Of a DNA stretch of 64,000 bases, positions 47,537 to 58,290 are shown in pieces (the first letter of the stretch is position 1; each line of letters begins with the position of its first letter). The position numbers and the translations under genes are program-made. The stretch comes from Streptomyces scopuliridis RB72. GTDB taxonomy: Bacteria > Actinomycetota > Actinomycetes > Streptomycetales > Streptomycetaceae. Below the pieces are notes generated by a model. That model was given only the letters and a program-made list of their open reading frames with translations, ran no database searches and was not told where the DNA came from. Location of the stretch: contig NZ_JOEI01000033.1 of NCBI RefSeq assembly GCF_000718095.1, positions 6,319 through 70,318 of the forward strand. Direction: 5' to 3'.

Positions 47537-47896
47537 GAGTGCCCCTCCGGTGGCTCGGCCGAACCAGCGTAGTGGAACGGGAAACGCACGGGGTGTGAAC
47601 GTAATGCCCGGAAACACGCCCCGTGCACCCTGCCGCGGGGATCGCGGGACCGGTTGACTGAATCGCCTCGCAAAAGAGGCGCCGGGCCGCCGGCTCCCCC
47701 TCGTACAGTGCGGTGGCCCGCAACCGCGCCGTCCGCCCCGCCGACCTGCCCGACACTCCGCGGCGGAGCGGGCGGCGCGTGTACGAGACAGGGAGGCCGG
47801 GGCAGCCATGGGGCCTTCCAGCGGGCTTTCGGACAGCGGGCTTTCCGACAGCGGTCGTTCGGCGCCGGGGTCGCTCGACGGGGGTGGCGCGCCGGG
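47537..47896. promoter_or_regulatory. 360-bp intergenic region with three 15-bp direct repeats
   Basis: No gene is supported here. It lies between the stop of the phosphatase gene and the start of the NsdA-like gene, both on the minus strand, so it holds the NsdA-like promoter. Direct repeats GCGGGCTTTCGGACA (47821-47835), GCGGGCTTTCCGACA (47836-47850) and a degenerate third copy (47851-47865) lie 285-330 bp before the start. Read on either strand they stay open, but nothing marks a protein. Confidence 0.5.
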
Positions 47897-49021
47897 TCAT
47901 CCCGGGCCGGGCGCGTGGGTGGTGGGTTCCCGCGCGGAAACCCACGTACAGCACAGGCCCGGTCCGCCGGGCTGCGCGGGCACGCGTGAGGAATCGCCCA
48001 CCGGTGGGCGGTCGTTGCGCAGCACGAGCAGCGCCATGTCGTCGGTGATCCGCCCGCCGGTGTGCCGCAGCAGCGCCGCGTGGACCTGGCGCACCACGGC
48101 GGCGGGGGACAGGGGCGGGCCCGCCGCGGCCTGCGCGAGCGCTTCCTCCAGAGCGAAGAACCGCCCCGCCGAGTCCCGGGCGTCCTCGGCGCCGTCGGTG
48201 TGCAGGAACAGCGCCTCACCGGGCCGCAGCGGACCGCACTGGTACGGCAGCAGATCGGCGGGCAGCGGAAAGGCGCCCAGCGGCGGCAGCGGCTCGCCGG
48301 AGGCCAGCCGGGCGGCGCCCCGGCCGAGCCGATAGGGCCAGGGATGGCCGCAGTTGAGAGCCCGTACCTCCGCGTCGGCCCCGATCTCCAGCAGCAGTAC
48401 GGTGACGAACTCCTCCCCCGACAGGGAGTCCGGCTCCTGGCCACCGGCGGCGGGCGGCTCCTGACGCGCCAACTCCCGCAGATGGCGCTGGTGAGCGCGG
48501 TCGAGCCGGCGCAGGACGCCGTCGAGCCCGGCCTCGTCATGGGCGGCCTCCCGGAAGCTGCCGAGGACCGCGGCCACCGCCCCGATGGCGGGCAGTCCAT
48601 GGCCGCGCACATCCCCGATGACGACCCGCACCCCGTAGGCCGTGGCCACCACCTCGTACAGATCGCCGCCGACATCGGCGCCGCGCGAGGCGGAGAGCTG
48701 GCGTGCGGAGAGCGCGAGACCGTCCAGCCGGGGCGGCAGGGTCCGGATCAGCACCTCCTGGGCGGCCCGCGCCACGGCCTTGACCTCCCGCAGCTCCCGC
48801 GCCGCCCGCCGCCGTACGCGGATCAGCAGATACGCCACCACCAGCAGGAAGACGACGCAGTTCACGATGCGCGAGAGCAGGTCGTCGCGGTCCGCCGCCG
48901 GGCGGGTCAGCTCCCAGGTGATCACCGCTGTGAGCAGACCGCCCGGGAGCGCGCATTCGACAAGGCCCCAGGAGGCCGGCGCTTCCGCCTGCGCGTCCTC
49001 TGTCGCCTTGGTCCGATTCAT
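47897..49021 (-). CDS. Membrane PP2C/SpoIIE-type protein phosphatase
   Basis: 374 residues. A hydrophobic N-terminus (about 18-65, with LLTAVITWELT and IVNCVVFLLVVAYLLIRV) gives two spans. The SpoIIE/PP2C domain (about 100-345) has SRGADVGGDLYEVV, VVIGDVRGHGLPAIG and GGRITDDMALLVLR, with Asp residues that bind the two metals. Such phosphatases usually act on anti-anti-sigma factors. Partner genes are not in view. The C-terminal 35 residues are Pro-rich and probably unstructured. Confidence 0.9.
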   Translation of the reverse strand: MNRTKATEDAQAEAPASWGLVECALPGGLLTAVITWELTRPAADRDDLLSRIVNCVVFLLVVAYLLIRVRRRAARELREVKAVARAAQEVLIRTLPPRLDGLALSARQLSASRGADVGGDLYEVVATAYGVRVVIGDVRGHGLPAIGAVAAVLGSFREAAHDEAGLDGVLRRLDRAHQRHLRELARQEPPAAGGQEPDSLSGEEFVTVLLLEIGADAEVRALNCGHPWPYRLGRGAARLASGEPLPPLGAFPLPADLLPYQCGPLRPGEALFLHTDGAEDARDSAGRFFALEEALAQAAAGPPLSPAAVVRQVHAALLRHTGGRITDDMALLVLRNDRPPVGDSSRVPAQPGGPGLCCTWVSAREPTTHAPGPG

Positions 49022-49147
49022 CCGTCGGCCTCCCTCGGCCGCCCGGCCGCTAAGCCGTGGGGCGTACGTCGACCGTCTCGGCCTGATCGATTGTGTCGAT
49101 CACGGAAGCCCCATGACGTGACACGCCAGGACTTCTCACCCGAATGA

Positions 49148-49185
49148 GTGAGGGGCGCATCCGGTGATCCGGGTGCGCCCCTCAC
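49148..49185 (-). terminator. pheT terminator
   Basis: GTGAGGGGCGCATCCGG (49148-49164) and CCGGGTGCGCCCCTCAC (49169-49185) pair over 17 bp with one wobble around TGAT. It lies 41 bp beyond the pheT stop. Confidence 0.85.
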
Positions 49186-49225
49186 GGGCCGAGAGCCAGT
49201 ACAGCGACGGCGCGCGGCAGGGTGG

Positions 49226-51753
49226 TCACGCGCCGCGCAGGACCGCCCCGGTCCGTTCGGCGGCGAGCGCGACGGCCGCGTCACGGGCCGCCGTGGCCTC
49301 GTCGACCGTCAGTGTGCGGTCCGCCGCCCGGAAACGCAGGGCGTAGGCAAGCGACTTGTGCTCCTCACCGATCTGCTCGCCGGTGAAGACGTCGAACAGC
49401 CGCAGGGATTCGAGGAGTTCCCCCGCGCCCTCGCGCAGCGCCCGCTCCACCTCGGCGGCCGGCACTTCGCTCGGTACGACAAGCGCAACATCCTGCGTGG
49501 CCACCGGATAGGTGGAAATCCGCGGCGCCTTGATCACACCGGCGCCCGCGCGCTCCAGCAGATCGAGATCGATCTCCATGGCGCAGGTGCGGTCCGGCAG
49601 CCCGAGCGCCTTCACGACGCGCGGATGCAGTTCTCCGGCATGGCCGAGGAGCGTCTCCTCGCCGTCCACGGCGGCGAACAGCGCGGCGCAGCGGCCGGGG
49701 TGCCACGGCTCGTACCGCTCGGCCCGTACGGTCAGTTCGGCCCCGGCCTCGCGGGCGACGGCACGGGCCGCCTCGACGGCGTCCGCCCACTCCGCGGGGC
49801 GTCCCTTGCCCCACCAGCCGGCCTGCTCGCGCGCGCCGGCCAGCACGACGGCGGCGTACCGCGGCTGGTCCGGCAGCGCGGCGTCGAGCGCGGCCACTTC
49901 CTCGTCGGTCGGCCGCCGGTCGACGGGCAGCCGTACCGGCACGGTCTCGTGGCCGGTGGGCCGGAAGACCAGTCCGGTCTCGAAGAGCGCCAGATCGTGC
50001 GACCCGCGGCCGTCGTTGCGGCGCAGCGCCGTGAGCAGGCCCGGCAGCAGCGTGGTGCGCAGCGCGGGCTCCTCGTCGGAGAGCGGGTTGACGAGCCTCA
50101 CCGTGCGGCGCCGCTCGTCGTCGGCCGGCAGCCCGAGGGCGTCGAGCACCGCGTCGCCGAGGAACGGGTAGTTCAGCGCCTCGACATAACCGGCGCCGGC
50201 CAGGGCGCGGCCGACCCGGCGGTGCAGCCGCTGGCGCTCGGTGAGCCCGCGGCCGGACGGCGGGGTGGGCAGCGTCGAGGGGAGGTTCTCGTATCCCTCA
50301 AGCCGGATGACCTCCTCGGCGAGGTCATTGGGCTCGCCGAGGTCGGGCCGCCAGGACGGGACGGTGACGACCAGCTCGTCCTGGCCGTAGACGTCGCAGC
50401 CGATCTGCTGGAGCCGCCGTACGACGGTCTCCCGGCCGTACGTGACACCGGCGACCCGGTCGGGGTGGTCGGCGGGCATGGCGATGGTGTGCGGCGCGGA
50501 GGGCGCGATGATCTCCGTGACCCCGGCCCCGGCGGAACCGCCGGCGAGCAGCACCAGCAGGTCGACGGTCCGCTGCGCGGCGGCGGCCGCGGCCTGCGGG
50601 TCGACCCCGCGCTCGAAGCGCTTGGACGCCTCGGAGGCCAGCTTGTGGCGGCGCGCGGTACGGGCGATGGAGATCGCGTCGAAGTGCGCGGCCTCGATCA
50701 CCACATCGGTGGTGCCCTGGACCTCGCCCGTCTCGGGGGGAGCCGTGGTGTCGGCGATCTCGGTGTTCGCGCCGCCCATCACACCGGCGAGGCCGATGGG
50801 CCCGCGATCGTCGGTGATGACCAGGTCCTGGGCGTCCAGCACCCGCTGGACACCGTCGAGCGTGGTGATCTTCTCGCCCTCGTGGGCACGGCGGACGCCG
50901 ATGGCGCCCTCCAGCCGGGAGCGGTCGTACGCGTGCAGCGGCTGGCCGAGCTCCAGCATCACGTAGTTCGTGATGTCGACCGCGAGCGAGATCGGCCGCA
51001 TCCCGGCCTTCTGGAGCCGGCGGCGCAGCCAGATGGGGCTGTGCGCTTCCGGGTCGAGGCCGGTGACCGTACGGGCCGTGAAGCGGTCGCAGCCCCTCGG
51101 GTCGGCGATCTTCACCGGGTGGCCGTACGAGTTCGGCGCGGGCACGTCGAGCAGCGCCGGGTCGCGCAGGGTCAGCCCGTACGCGATGGCGGTCTCGCGG
51201 GCGACCCCGCGCAGCGAGAGGCAGTAGCCGCGGTCGGGGGTGACGGCGATGTCCAGGACCTCGTCCACCAGCTCCAGGAGCGCGATGGCGTCGGTGCCGG
51301 CCTCGTACTCGGGCGGGAGCACGATGATGCCGCCCGATCCGTCGTCGCCCATGCCCAGCTCGTCGCCGGAGCAGATCATTCCGTGCGAGGTCCTGCCGTA
51401 CGTCTTGCGCGCGGAGATCGCGAAGTCACCGGGCAGGACGGCGCCGGGGAGGACCACGACGACCTTGTCGCCGACGGAGAAGTTCCGGGCGCCGCAGACG
51501 ATCTCCTGCGGCTCGCCGGTGCCGTTGGCCGTGCCGACATCGACCGTGCAGAAGCGGATGGGCTTCTTGAAGCCCTCCAGCTCCTCGATCGTGAGCACCT
51601 TGCCGACGACGAGGGGGCCCTTGAGCCCGGCGCCGAGCTGCTCGACGGTCTCGACCTCCAGACCGGCGGAGACGAGCTTGGCCTGGACGTCACGGCCGGT
51701 CTCCGTCGCCGGCAGGTCGACGTACTCCCGCAGCCAGGAAAGCGGGACGCGCA

Positions 51754-51754
<1 letters not shown>
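49226..51754 (-). CDS. pheT: Phenylalanyl-tRNA synthetase beta subunit
   Basis: 842 residues. It forms the alpha2-beta2 synthetase that charges tRNA-Phe. Domains in order: N-terminal PLSWLREYV start, tRNA-binding OB fold (about 40-150, [13 protein letters not shown]), B3/B4 editing region (about 210-390), B5 (about 400-480) and the C-terminal anticodon ferredoxin fold (about 750-840, [16 protein letters not shown]). Its ATG overlaps the last base of the pheS stop. Confidence 0.97.
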
Positions 51755-53004
<1,250 letters not shown>

Positions 53005-54192
53005 TCAGGACAGGTAGGCCGGAGCGCCGACGGGCAGGATAAATCGGAACTCGGCACCGCCGCCGGGTCCGCGGCCGACGGTGATCGTCCCGCCGTGCGC
53101 CTCGACGATGCCCTTGACGATATACAGGCCCAGGCCGGTCCCGCCGCGCTTGCTCCCCCGCCAGAAGCGGGTGAAGACACGGCCCATCGACTCCTCGGGG
53201 ATGCCGGGACCCTCGTCGCACACGGTGACGGCCGTTCCCTTCTCTGTCTCCGTCTCGGTTTCCGGCCGCGTCGCGTGGCTGAGCGTCGCGGCGGCCACCT
53301 CGATGGTGACGGTTCCCTCCCCGTGGCGCACCGCGTTTTCCAGCAGATTGCCGAGCACCTGATCGATCTTGTCGGGATCCGCCCACAGATCGGGCAGCGG
53401 CTGCTGTATGCGTACGAGGAACCGGTCCGGCGACTGGCCCGCGGCGGTGTGCGACTGGACATGGCGGCCGACGGCCGCGCCGATGTCCACCGGCTGGCGG
53501 CGCACCTCCAGCCGGCCCGAATCGATCCGGGAGATGTCCAGCAGCTCCGCGATCAGCCGGGTGACCCGGTTGGCGTCGGCATCGACGGTCTCCAGCATCA
53601 GCCGCTTCTGGTCGTCGGTGAACCGCTCCCACTTGGCGAGCAGCGTCGCCGTGAACCCCTTCACGGAGGTGAGCGGGGAGCGCAGCTCATGGGCGACGGT
53701 CGCGATCAGCTCCGCGTGGCTCAGTTCGGTACGGCGCCGCGCCTCCGTGCCCCGGATGGAGATGACGAGCCGGCGCAGGGGCCCGGTCGGGTACGCGCGT
53801 ACGTAGCGGGCGGAGACCAGGACCTCCCGGCCGCCCGGCAGCAGCAGATTGCGCTCGGGCTGGCCGACCCGGGTGGCGAGTCCGCCGTACGGATCGGTCA
53901 GCGCCCACCAGCGGCGGCCCTTCAGATCCTCCAGCGGCAGCGCCCGCTCCAGCGGATGGCCGAGGGCGTCGGCGGACGGGACGGCGGTGATCCGGGCGGC
54001 GGCGGCGTTGAAGCAGATCACCCGGCCGGTCTCGTCGGCGACGACCAGCCCGTCGGGCAGCTCGTCGGGGTGGATCCCCCCGTCGCCCGCGCCGATCCGC
54101 TCATCCATACCGGTCCGCTCACCCGCGCCGGTCCCGTACGGGGGCGGTAAGGCTCCCTGGACCGCGGCGGGTCCGCTCGCCCCGACACTCAT
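53005..54192 (-). CDS. PAS-domain sensor histidine kinase
   Basis: 395 residues with no membrane span, so it is cytosolic. A PAS domain (about 45-150: DGLVVADETGRVICFNAAAA) is followed by the H-box HELRSPLTSVKGF (about 170-182), N-box DQVLGNLLENAVRHG, G1 DEGPGIPEES and G2 GGTGLGLYIVKG. An ETETETEK stretch sits in the kinase domain. No response regulator is adjacent, so it is an orphan kinase. The start ATG 54192 precedes several other ATGs (54108 is possible). Confidence 0.93.
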   Translation of the reverse strand: MSVGASGPAAVQGALPPPYGTGAGERTGMDERIGAGDGGIHPDELPDGLVVADETGRVICFNAAAARITAVPSADALGHPLERALPLEDLKGRRWWALTDPYGGLATRVGQPERNLLLPGGREVLVSARYVRAYPTGPLRRLVISIRGTEARRRTELSHAELIATVAHELRSPLTSVKGFTATLLAKWERFTDDQKRLMLETVDADANRVTRLIAELLDISRIDSGRLEVRRQPVDIGAAVGRHVQSHTAAGQSPDRFLVRIQQPLPDLWADPDKIDQVLGNLLENAVRHGEGTVTIEVAAATLSHATRPETETETEKGTAVTVCDEGPGIPEESMGRVFTRFWRGSKRGGTGLGLYIVKGIVEAHGGTITVGRGPGGGAEFRFILPVGAPAYLS

Positions 54193-54276
54193 CCCCGCAT
54201 CCCACCTCTTCCGCGTAGCTCAGTGGGCCCCAGAAAGCGCAACAGTACTAGCTGAACGTGACGGAGCGGGACCCCC

Positions 54277-55116
54277 TCAGCACGTACCGCGCACGCGCTG
54301 GGCGCGCGCCGAGGCATAGAGACATACGGCAGCGGCCGTCGCGAGGTTCAGACTCTCGGCCTTTCCGTGGATCGGCACCCGTACCACCGCGTCCGCGAGG
54401 GCGCGGGTCTCGGCCGGCAGCCCCCATGCCTCGTTGCCGAAGATCCAGGCGGTGGGCCCGCCCATGGTGCCCGCGTCCAGCTCGTCGTCCAGGTCGTTCT
54501 CGCCCGCGCCGTCGGCGGCCAGGATCCGTACGCCCGCGTCCCGGAGCCCCTGGACGGCCCGCTCGACGGGGACGCCGACGGCGACCGGCAGATGGAAGAG
54601 CGAGCCGACGGACGCCCGGACCGATTTGGGGTTGTAGAGATCGACGGAGGCGTCGGTGAGGACGACGGCGTCGGCGCCCGCCGCGTCGGCGCAGCGCAGC
54701 ACCGTACCGGCGTTCCCGGGGTCGCGGACATGCGCCAGTACGGCGACGAGCCGGGGCCTGGCCCGCAGGATCTCCTCGAAGGGCGAGTCGAGGAACCGGC
54801 ACACCCCGAGCAGCCCCTGCGGGGTGACGGTCTGGGACACCTCGGCGAGCACGGCGTCGGGGGCGAAGTGCACCCGGGCCCCGGTGGCGCGGGCGGCCTC
54901 GACGATGTCGGCGTACCGCTCGGCGGCCTCGACGGTGGTGAACAGCTCGATGAGCGTCGGCTCCCCGCCGTCACCGCGATGGGCCACCGCTTCCCGTACG
55001 GCCTGCGGCCCCTCCGCGATGAACCGGCGTTCCTTGCCGCGGAAGGCGCGCTTGGCGAGTCTCCTGGCGGCCGTGACGCGCGGGGAACGCGGGGAGATCA
55101 GCTCGGGGGTGCCCAT
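54277..55116 (-). CDS. TrmH/SpoU-family RNA 2'-O-methyltransferase
   Basis: 279 residues. N-terminal substrate-binding part (about 1-100) and a trefoil-knot SPOUT domain with NAGTVLRCADAAGADAVVL (about 135-153), IFGNEAWGLP (about 225-234) and IHGKAESLNLATAAAVCLY near the end. The family methylates ribose in rRNA or tRNA using S-adenosylmethionine. It follows the ribosomal genes on the same strand, separated by the rplT terminator. Confidence 0.93.
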   Translation of the reverse strand: MGTPELISPRSPRVTAARRLAKRAFRGKERRFIAEGPQAVREAVAHRGDGGEPTLIELFTTVEAAERYADIVEAARATGARVHFAPDAVLAEVSQTVTPQGLLGVCRFLDSPFEEILRARPRLVAVLAHVRDPGNAGTVLRCADAAGADAVVLTDASVDLYNPKSVRASVGSLFHLPVAVGVPVERAVQGLRDAGVRILAADGAGENDLDDELDAGTMGGPTAWIFGNEAWGLPAETRALADAVVRVPIHGKAESLNLATAAAVCLYASARAQRVRGTC

Positions 55117-55214
55117 GGACGGCGGTTCTCACTTCTCGTATGAGGACGTACGGGTGACGTACGGGTGGCTACGCGTACGGGAGGACGCAGGGACGCGCGG
55201 GTACGCGTGGAACG

Positions 55215-55251
55215 CGCCGGACCCGCAGGCGCGCTGCCTGCGGGTCCGGCG
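55215..55251 (-). terminator. infC-rpmI-rplT terminator
   Basis: CGCCGGACCCGCAGGC (55215-55230) and GCCTGCGGGTCCGGCG (55236-55251) form a perfect 16-bp stem around GCGCT, just past the rplT stop. Confidence 0.9.
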
Positions 55252-55273
55252 GGAAGTACGGCGGCCTGACGGG

Positions 55274-55660
55274 TCAGGCGGCGGCCTTCGGGGCGTTGAC
55301 GTCGCTCGGGAGGGCCTTCTGGGCGACCTCGACGAGCGCGGCGAACGCGCTGGAGTCATTGACGGCCAGCTCGGCGAGGATCTTGCGGTCCACCTCGACG
55401 TTGGCGGCCTTCAGACCCTGGATGAAGCGGTTGTAGGTGATGCCGTTGGCGCGGGCAGCGGCGTTGATCCGCTGGATCCACAGCTGACGGAAATCGCCCT
55501 TGCGCTTCTTGCGGTCGTTGTAGTTGTAAACGAGGGAGTGAGTGACCTGCTCCTTCGCCTTCCGGTACAGACGCGAGCGCTGGCCGCGGTAACCGCTGGC
55601 CGCCTCGAGGATTGCCCGGCGCTTCTTGTGGGCGTTGACTGCCCGCTTGACGCGTGCCAC
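55274..55660 (-). CDS. rplT: 50S ribosomal protein L20
   Basis: 128 residues. Binds 23S rRNA early in 50S assembly. The basic start [18 protein letters not shown] and [17 protein letters not shown] are family hallmarks. The C-terminus has an alanine-rich tail. Last gene of the infC operon. Confidence 0.98.
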   Translation of the reverse strand: MARVKRAVNAHKKRRAILEAASGYRGQRSRLYRKAKEQVTHSLVYNYNDRKKRKGDFRQLWIQRINAAARANGITYNRFIQGLKAANVEVDRKILAELAVNDSSAFAALVEVAQKALPSDVNAPKAAA

Positions 55661-55759
55661 GTGTTAACTCCTTGTAGCTGGGTCACGGGTGGTGGCGTGA
55701 CCCAAGAACGGCTTGGTCCCTGTAGGTGTCCTGGTCCCGCGCCGCGGCGGGACGCGGGA

Positions 55760-55954
55760 CTACAGGCCGAGAAGCTTCTTCGCCTTGGCGGCGTCGCCCG
55801 GCGCGAGCTCGACGGTGCCGGCGAGGCGGCGCGTCAGCGTCGAGGGCTTGTGCTCCAGGTAGTGGCGACGGCCGGCACGCTGCCGGAGCACCTTGCCCGA
55901 GCCGGTCACGCGGAAGCGCTTCTTTGCACCGCTGTGCGTCTTGTTCTTCGGCAT
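55760..55954 (-). CDS. rpmI: 50S ribosomal protein L35
   Basis: 64 residues, [20 protein letters not shown], highly basic and complete. It lies 129 bp after infC and 99 bp before rplT in the conserved infC-rpmI-rplT order. Confidence 0.98.
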   Translation of the reverse strand: MPKNKTHSGAKKRFRVTGSGKVLRQRAGRRHYLEHKPSTLTRRLAGTVELAPGDAAKAKKLLGL

Positions 55955-56083
55955 GGCGCCGCTCTCTCCTCGTCAGTGGCGCTCCCAGCCGGCCGGTCGG
56001 CCGGCGCTCGGGAGCGTCATATCTCTGGTATGTGGTTCTGGTCCGGACCGGACCCGAGGCGCCGCCTGTCGGCGCCCCCCGGA

Positions 56084-56713
56084 TCACGCTTCGGAAGATG
56101 CCTCGGCCGGAGCCTCGGCCGCGGATTCCTCGGTCGCGTACCCCTGGCGCTCCGCCTTGCGGGCGGCCTGCGCCTCACGGGCCTCGGCCATGGCCTCGGT
56201 CTTCTTCTTGTGCGGGCCAAGAACCATGATCATGTTCCGGCCGTCCTGCTTCGGGTTCGACTCGATGAAGCCGAGCTCCTCGACATCCGAAGCGAGACGC
56301 TGGAGCAGTCGGAAGCCCAGCTCGGGGCGGGACTGCTCACGACCACGGAACATGATCGTGATCTTGACCTTGTCACCCTGCTTGAGGAACCGGACGACAT
56401 GACCCTTCTTGGTGTCATAGTCGTGCGGGTCGATCTTCGGCCGGAGCTTCATCTCCTTGATGACCGTGTGCGCCTGGTTCTTGCGCGCCTCACGGGCCTT
56501 CATGGCCGACTCGTACTTGAACTTCCCGTAGTCCATGAGCTTGCACACGGGCGGACGGGCGTTCGCCGCGACCTCGACCAGGTCCAGGTCGTACTCCTGC
56601 GCAAGCTCTAGGGCCTTGGCGAGCGGGACAATGCCCACCTGCTCGCCACTGGGACCGACAAGTCGCACTTCGGGAACGCGAATCCGGTCGTTGATGCGGG
56701 GCTCGGCGCTGAT
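56084..56713 (-). CDS. infC: Translation initiation factor IF-3 with probable ATC start codon
   Basis: 209 residues if translation begins at ATC 56713 ([19 protein letters not shown]). AGGAGG ends four bases before it, the best ribosome site here. The alternative GTG 56737 would add eight residues (VWCYRGGS), and the strong ribosome site would lie inside that extension. The N-domain, basic linker ([15 protein letters not shown]) and C-domain ([29 protein letters not shown]) are intact; an Ala/Glu-rich tail is added. E. coli infC starts with AUU and is self-regulated through it; an ATC start here would allow the same control. Confidence 0.95.
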   Translation of the reverse strand: MSAEPRINDRIRVPEVRLVGPSGEQVGIVPLAKALELAQEYDLDLVEVAANARPPVCKLMDYGKFKYESAMKAREARKNQAHTVIKEMKLRPKIDPHDYDTKKGHVVRFLKQGDKVKITIMFRGREQSRPELGFRLLQRLASDVEELGFIESNPKQDGRNMIMVLGPHKKKTEAMAEAREAQAARKAERQGYATEESAAEAPAEASSEA

Positions 56714-57104
56714 GGATCCTCCTCGGTAGCACCACACGACCGCCTGGCAGACAGCCGCGTAACGTCTCTGTATACAGACCAACCGCGGCGGAACATCAAA
56801 AATGCCCCGGACGGCACACAGGCAGGAGCTCCTCGAATACCGGAGCACCGCCGCGCGTATGCCACGGGGCGCATCGGGCGGTTCCATCGTCCGTACGGAA
56901 CGATGGGCACCACCTGACCGGTGACCCGCCGCCCCTGAGGAGCGGCCAGGTGGGAGATCGGAGCCTCCACTTGTGGGCCGGGCACGCACGTGTCCGACCG
57001 GTCGTTACACAAGGTTAGCAGCTCCCCGGGGGTGGTGCGAACCCCCGCGTACCACTCCGCTCCCGGGGCCGGAGCCACTCGGGCGTACGCCTATCGTGTG
57101 GAGC
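56714..57104 (-). promoter_or_regulatory. infC leader and divergent promoter region
   Basis: 391 bp with no supported gene between infC and the DUF1844 gene. It should contain the infC promoter and a long 5' leader. On the minus strand a small hairpin TGCC-GTCCGG-GGCA is followed by TTTTT (56816 down to 56798), one of the few U-tracts in the window, so it may act as an attenuator. The DUF1844 promoter is near its right end: TATCGT lies seven bases before that ATG. Confidence 0.45.
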
Positions 57105-57467
57105 ATGAGCGACGCGACCTCCCCCCAGGAAACCCCCGGCTATGACGCCATGGCCCGCGACATCGCGGAAGTACCCGCCGTCGAGGTGATCGTCACGGTC
57201 GCCGTGAATCTGATGAGCGCGGCCGCCGTCAAGCTCGGTCTGACCGAGGAGGGCGACGAGCACAAGGACCTGGACGAGGCGCGCAAGCTGGTCCACGCGC
57301 TGGCCGGGCTGATGGACGCGAGCGCGACGGAGATCAGTTCCTTCCACGCGGCTCCGCTGCGTGACGGACTGAAGTCGCTCCAGCTGGCGTTCCGCGAGGC
57401 GTCGCTCGTACCGGACGAGCCGGGGAAGGGCCCCGGCGAGAAGTACACGGGGCCGGTCTACGGCTGA
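57105..57467 (+). CDS. DUF1844 small protein
   Basis: 120 residues from ATG 57105. The family core VEVIVTVAVNLMSAAAVKLGL (about 27-47, given here as a hydrophobic helix) and DLDEARKLVHALAGLM are diagnostic. In bacteria it is often encoded next to infC-rplT. The role is not known; a soluble helical protein with a hydrophobic patch is likely. It reads away from infC. Confidence 0.88.
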   Translation: MSDATSPQETPGYDAMARDIAEVPAVEVIVTVAVNLMSAAAVKLGLTEEGDEHKDLDEARKLVHALAGLMDASATEISSFHAAPLRDGLKSLQLAFREASLVPDEPGKGPGEKYTGPVYG

Positions 57468-57514
57468 TCCGGCTCCACTGCTTTCAGGTACCTCACGCGT
57501 ACTTCACTCGTACT

Positions 57515-58249
57515 TCACGCGCGTACGAAGAGGGGCTCGCCGGGTGGCGTGGCCTCGGCCGGCAGCAGTGCCAGGTCGAGTCCGCGTACCAGGCGGGCCC
57601 TCAGTACGTCATCGGCCGCGAGGGCCTCGGCGATCCTGCGGGCGGCCTCGGCCGGATGCGCGGCCGGGTCGAGCACGAGCGCGAGCGTGCCGTCCGCGCT
57701 GCCGGGGCCGAGATGCGCGCGGAGCACGGCGGGCTCGGCGGCGACGGCGGACCGTACCGCCGCGCCGACGGCGGGATCGGCGAGCGGATCGGTGCTGGTG
57801 CGGCCCTCGGCGAGAGCGAGCAGCGCGGGGCCGGTGAGCTGGTACGGCACAGGGCCCGCGAGATCGATCACCACCGTGTCCGCCCGCTCGTGCGCGGCTG
57901 CCTGGAGCGCCTGACGCAGCGGTACGGCGACGGGCCGGGCCTCCGGGTTCCAGCGGGCCAGCGCCTCGACGGAGGTGAAGGCGGGCAGCGCGCGGCGGTC
58001 GCCCGCCTGGAGGGTCGGCACGGCCATGTCACTGGTCTTCTCGCGGCGCAGGCCGGTCTCCTCGTCCTCCTCCGCCTCACCGAGCACGGCGACCACGGGA
58101 ACCAGCAGCCGGGCGTCCTTGAGCGCCGCCAGGACGCGCGGTTCGGCCGACCGGTCCCCGGCCCAAGCGGCGAGGGCGGCCGTCAGCTCGGGAGCGGCGG
58201 TGCCGTCGTCGTCGGAGAAACCGGGGTCGGGGATGTTCTTGATGGCCAC
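57515..58249 (-). CDS. SseB-family protein
   Basis: 244 residues, MAIKNIPDPGFSDDDGTAA. The SseB N-terminal-like domain covers about 15-130 (ARLLVPVVAVL, TLQAGDRRALPAFTSVEAL). A second similar domain follows (about 130-240). Functions in this family are not established in actinobacteria. It starts 41 bp from the divergent hydrolase gene and converges with the DUF1844 gene. Confidence 0.85.
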   Translation of the reverse strand: MAIKNIPDPGFSDDDGTAAPELTAALAAWAGDRSAEPRVLAALKDARLLVPVVAVLGEAEEDEETGLRREKTSDMAVPTLQAGDRRALPAFTSVEALARWNPEARPVAVPLRQALQAAAHERADTVVIDLAGPVPYQLTGPALLALAEGRTSTDPLADPAVGAAVRSAVAAEPAVLRAHLGPGSADGTLALVLDPAAHPAEAARRIAEALAADDVLRARLVRGLDLALLPAEATPPGEPLFVRA

Positions 58250-58290
58250 GGGACGAGCCTAAGGGTCCCGTCGGGACGTACGGTCGTCGG

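Noticed and set aside
47808..48335. Plus-strand frame starting MGPSSGLSDSGLSDSGRS across the 15-bp repeats
   Set aside because: No ribosome site, and most of it lies antisense to the phosphatase gene.
54216..54226. TAGCTCAGTGG, the D-arm start common in tRNAs
   Set aside because: No matching acceptor, anticodon or T-arm can be folded around it; chance match.
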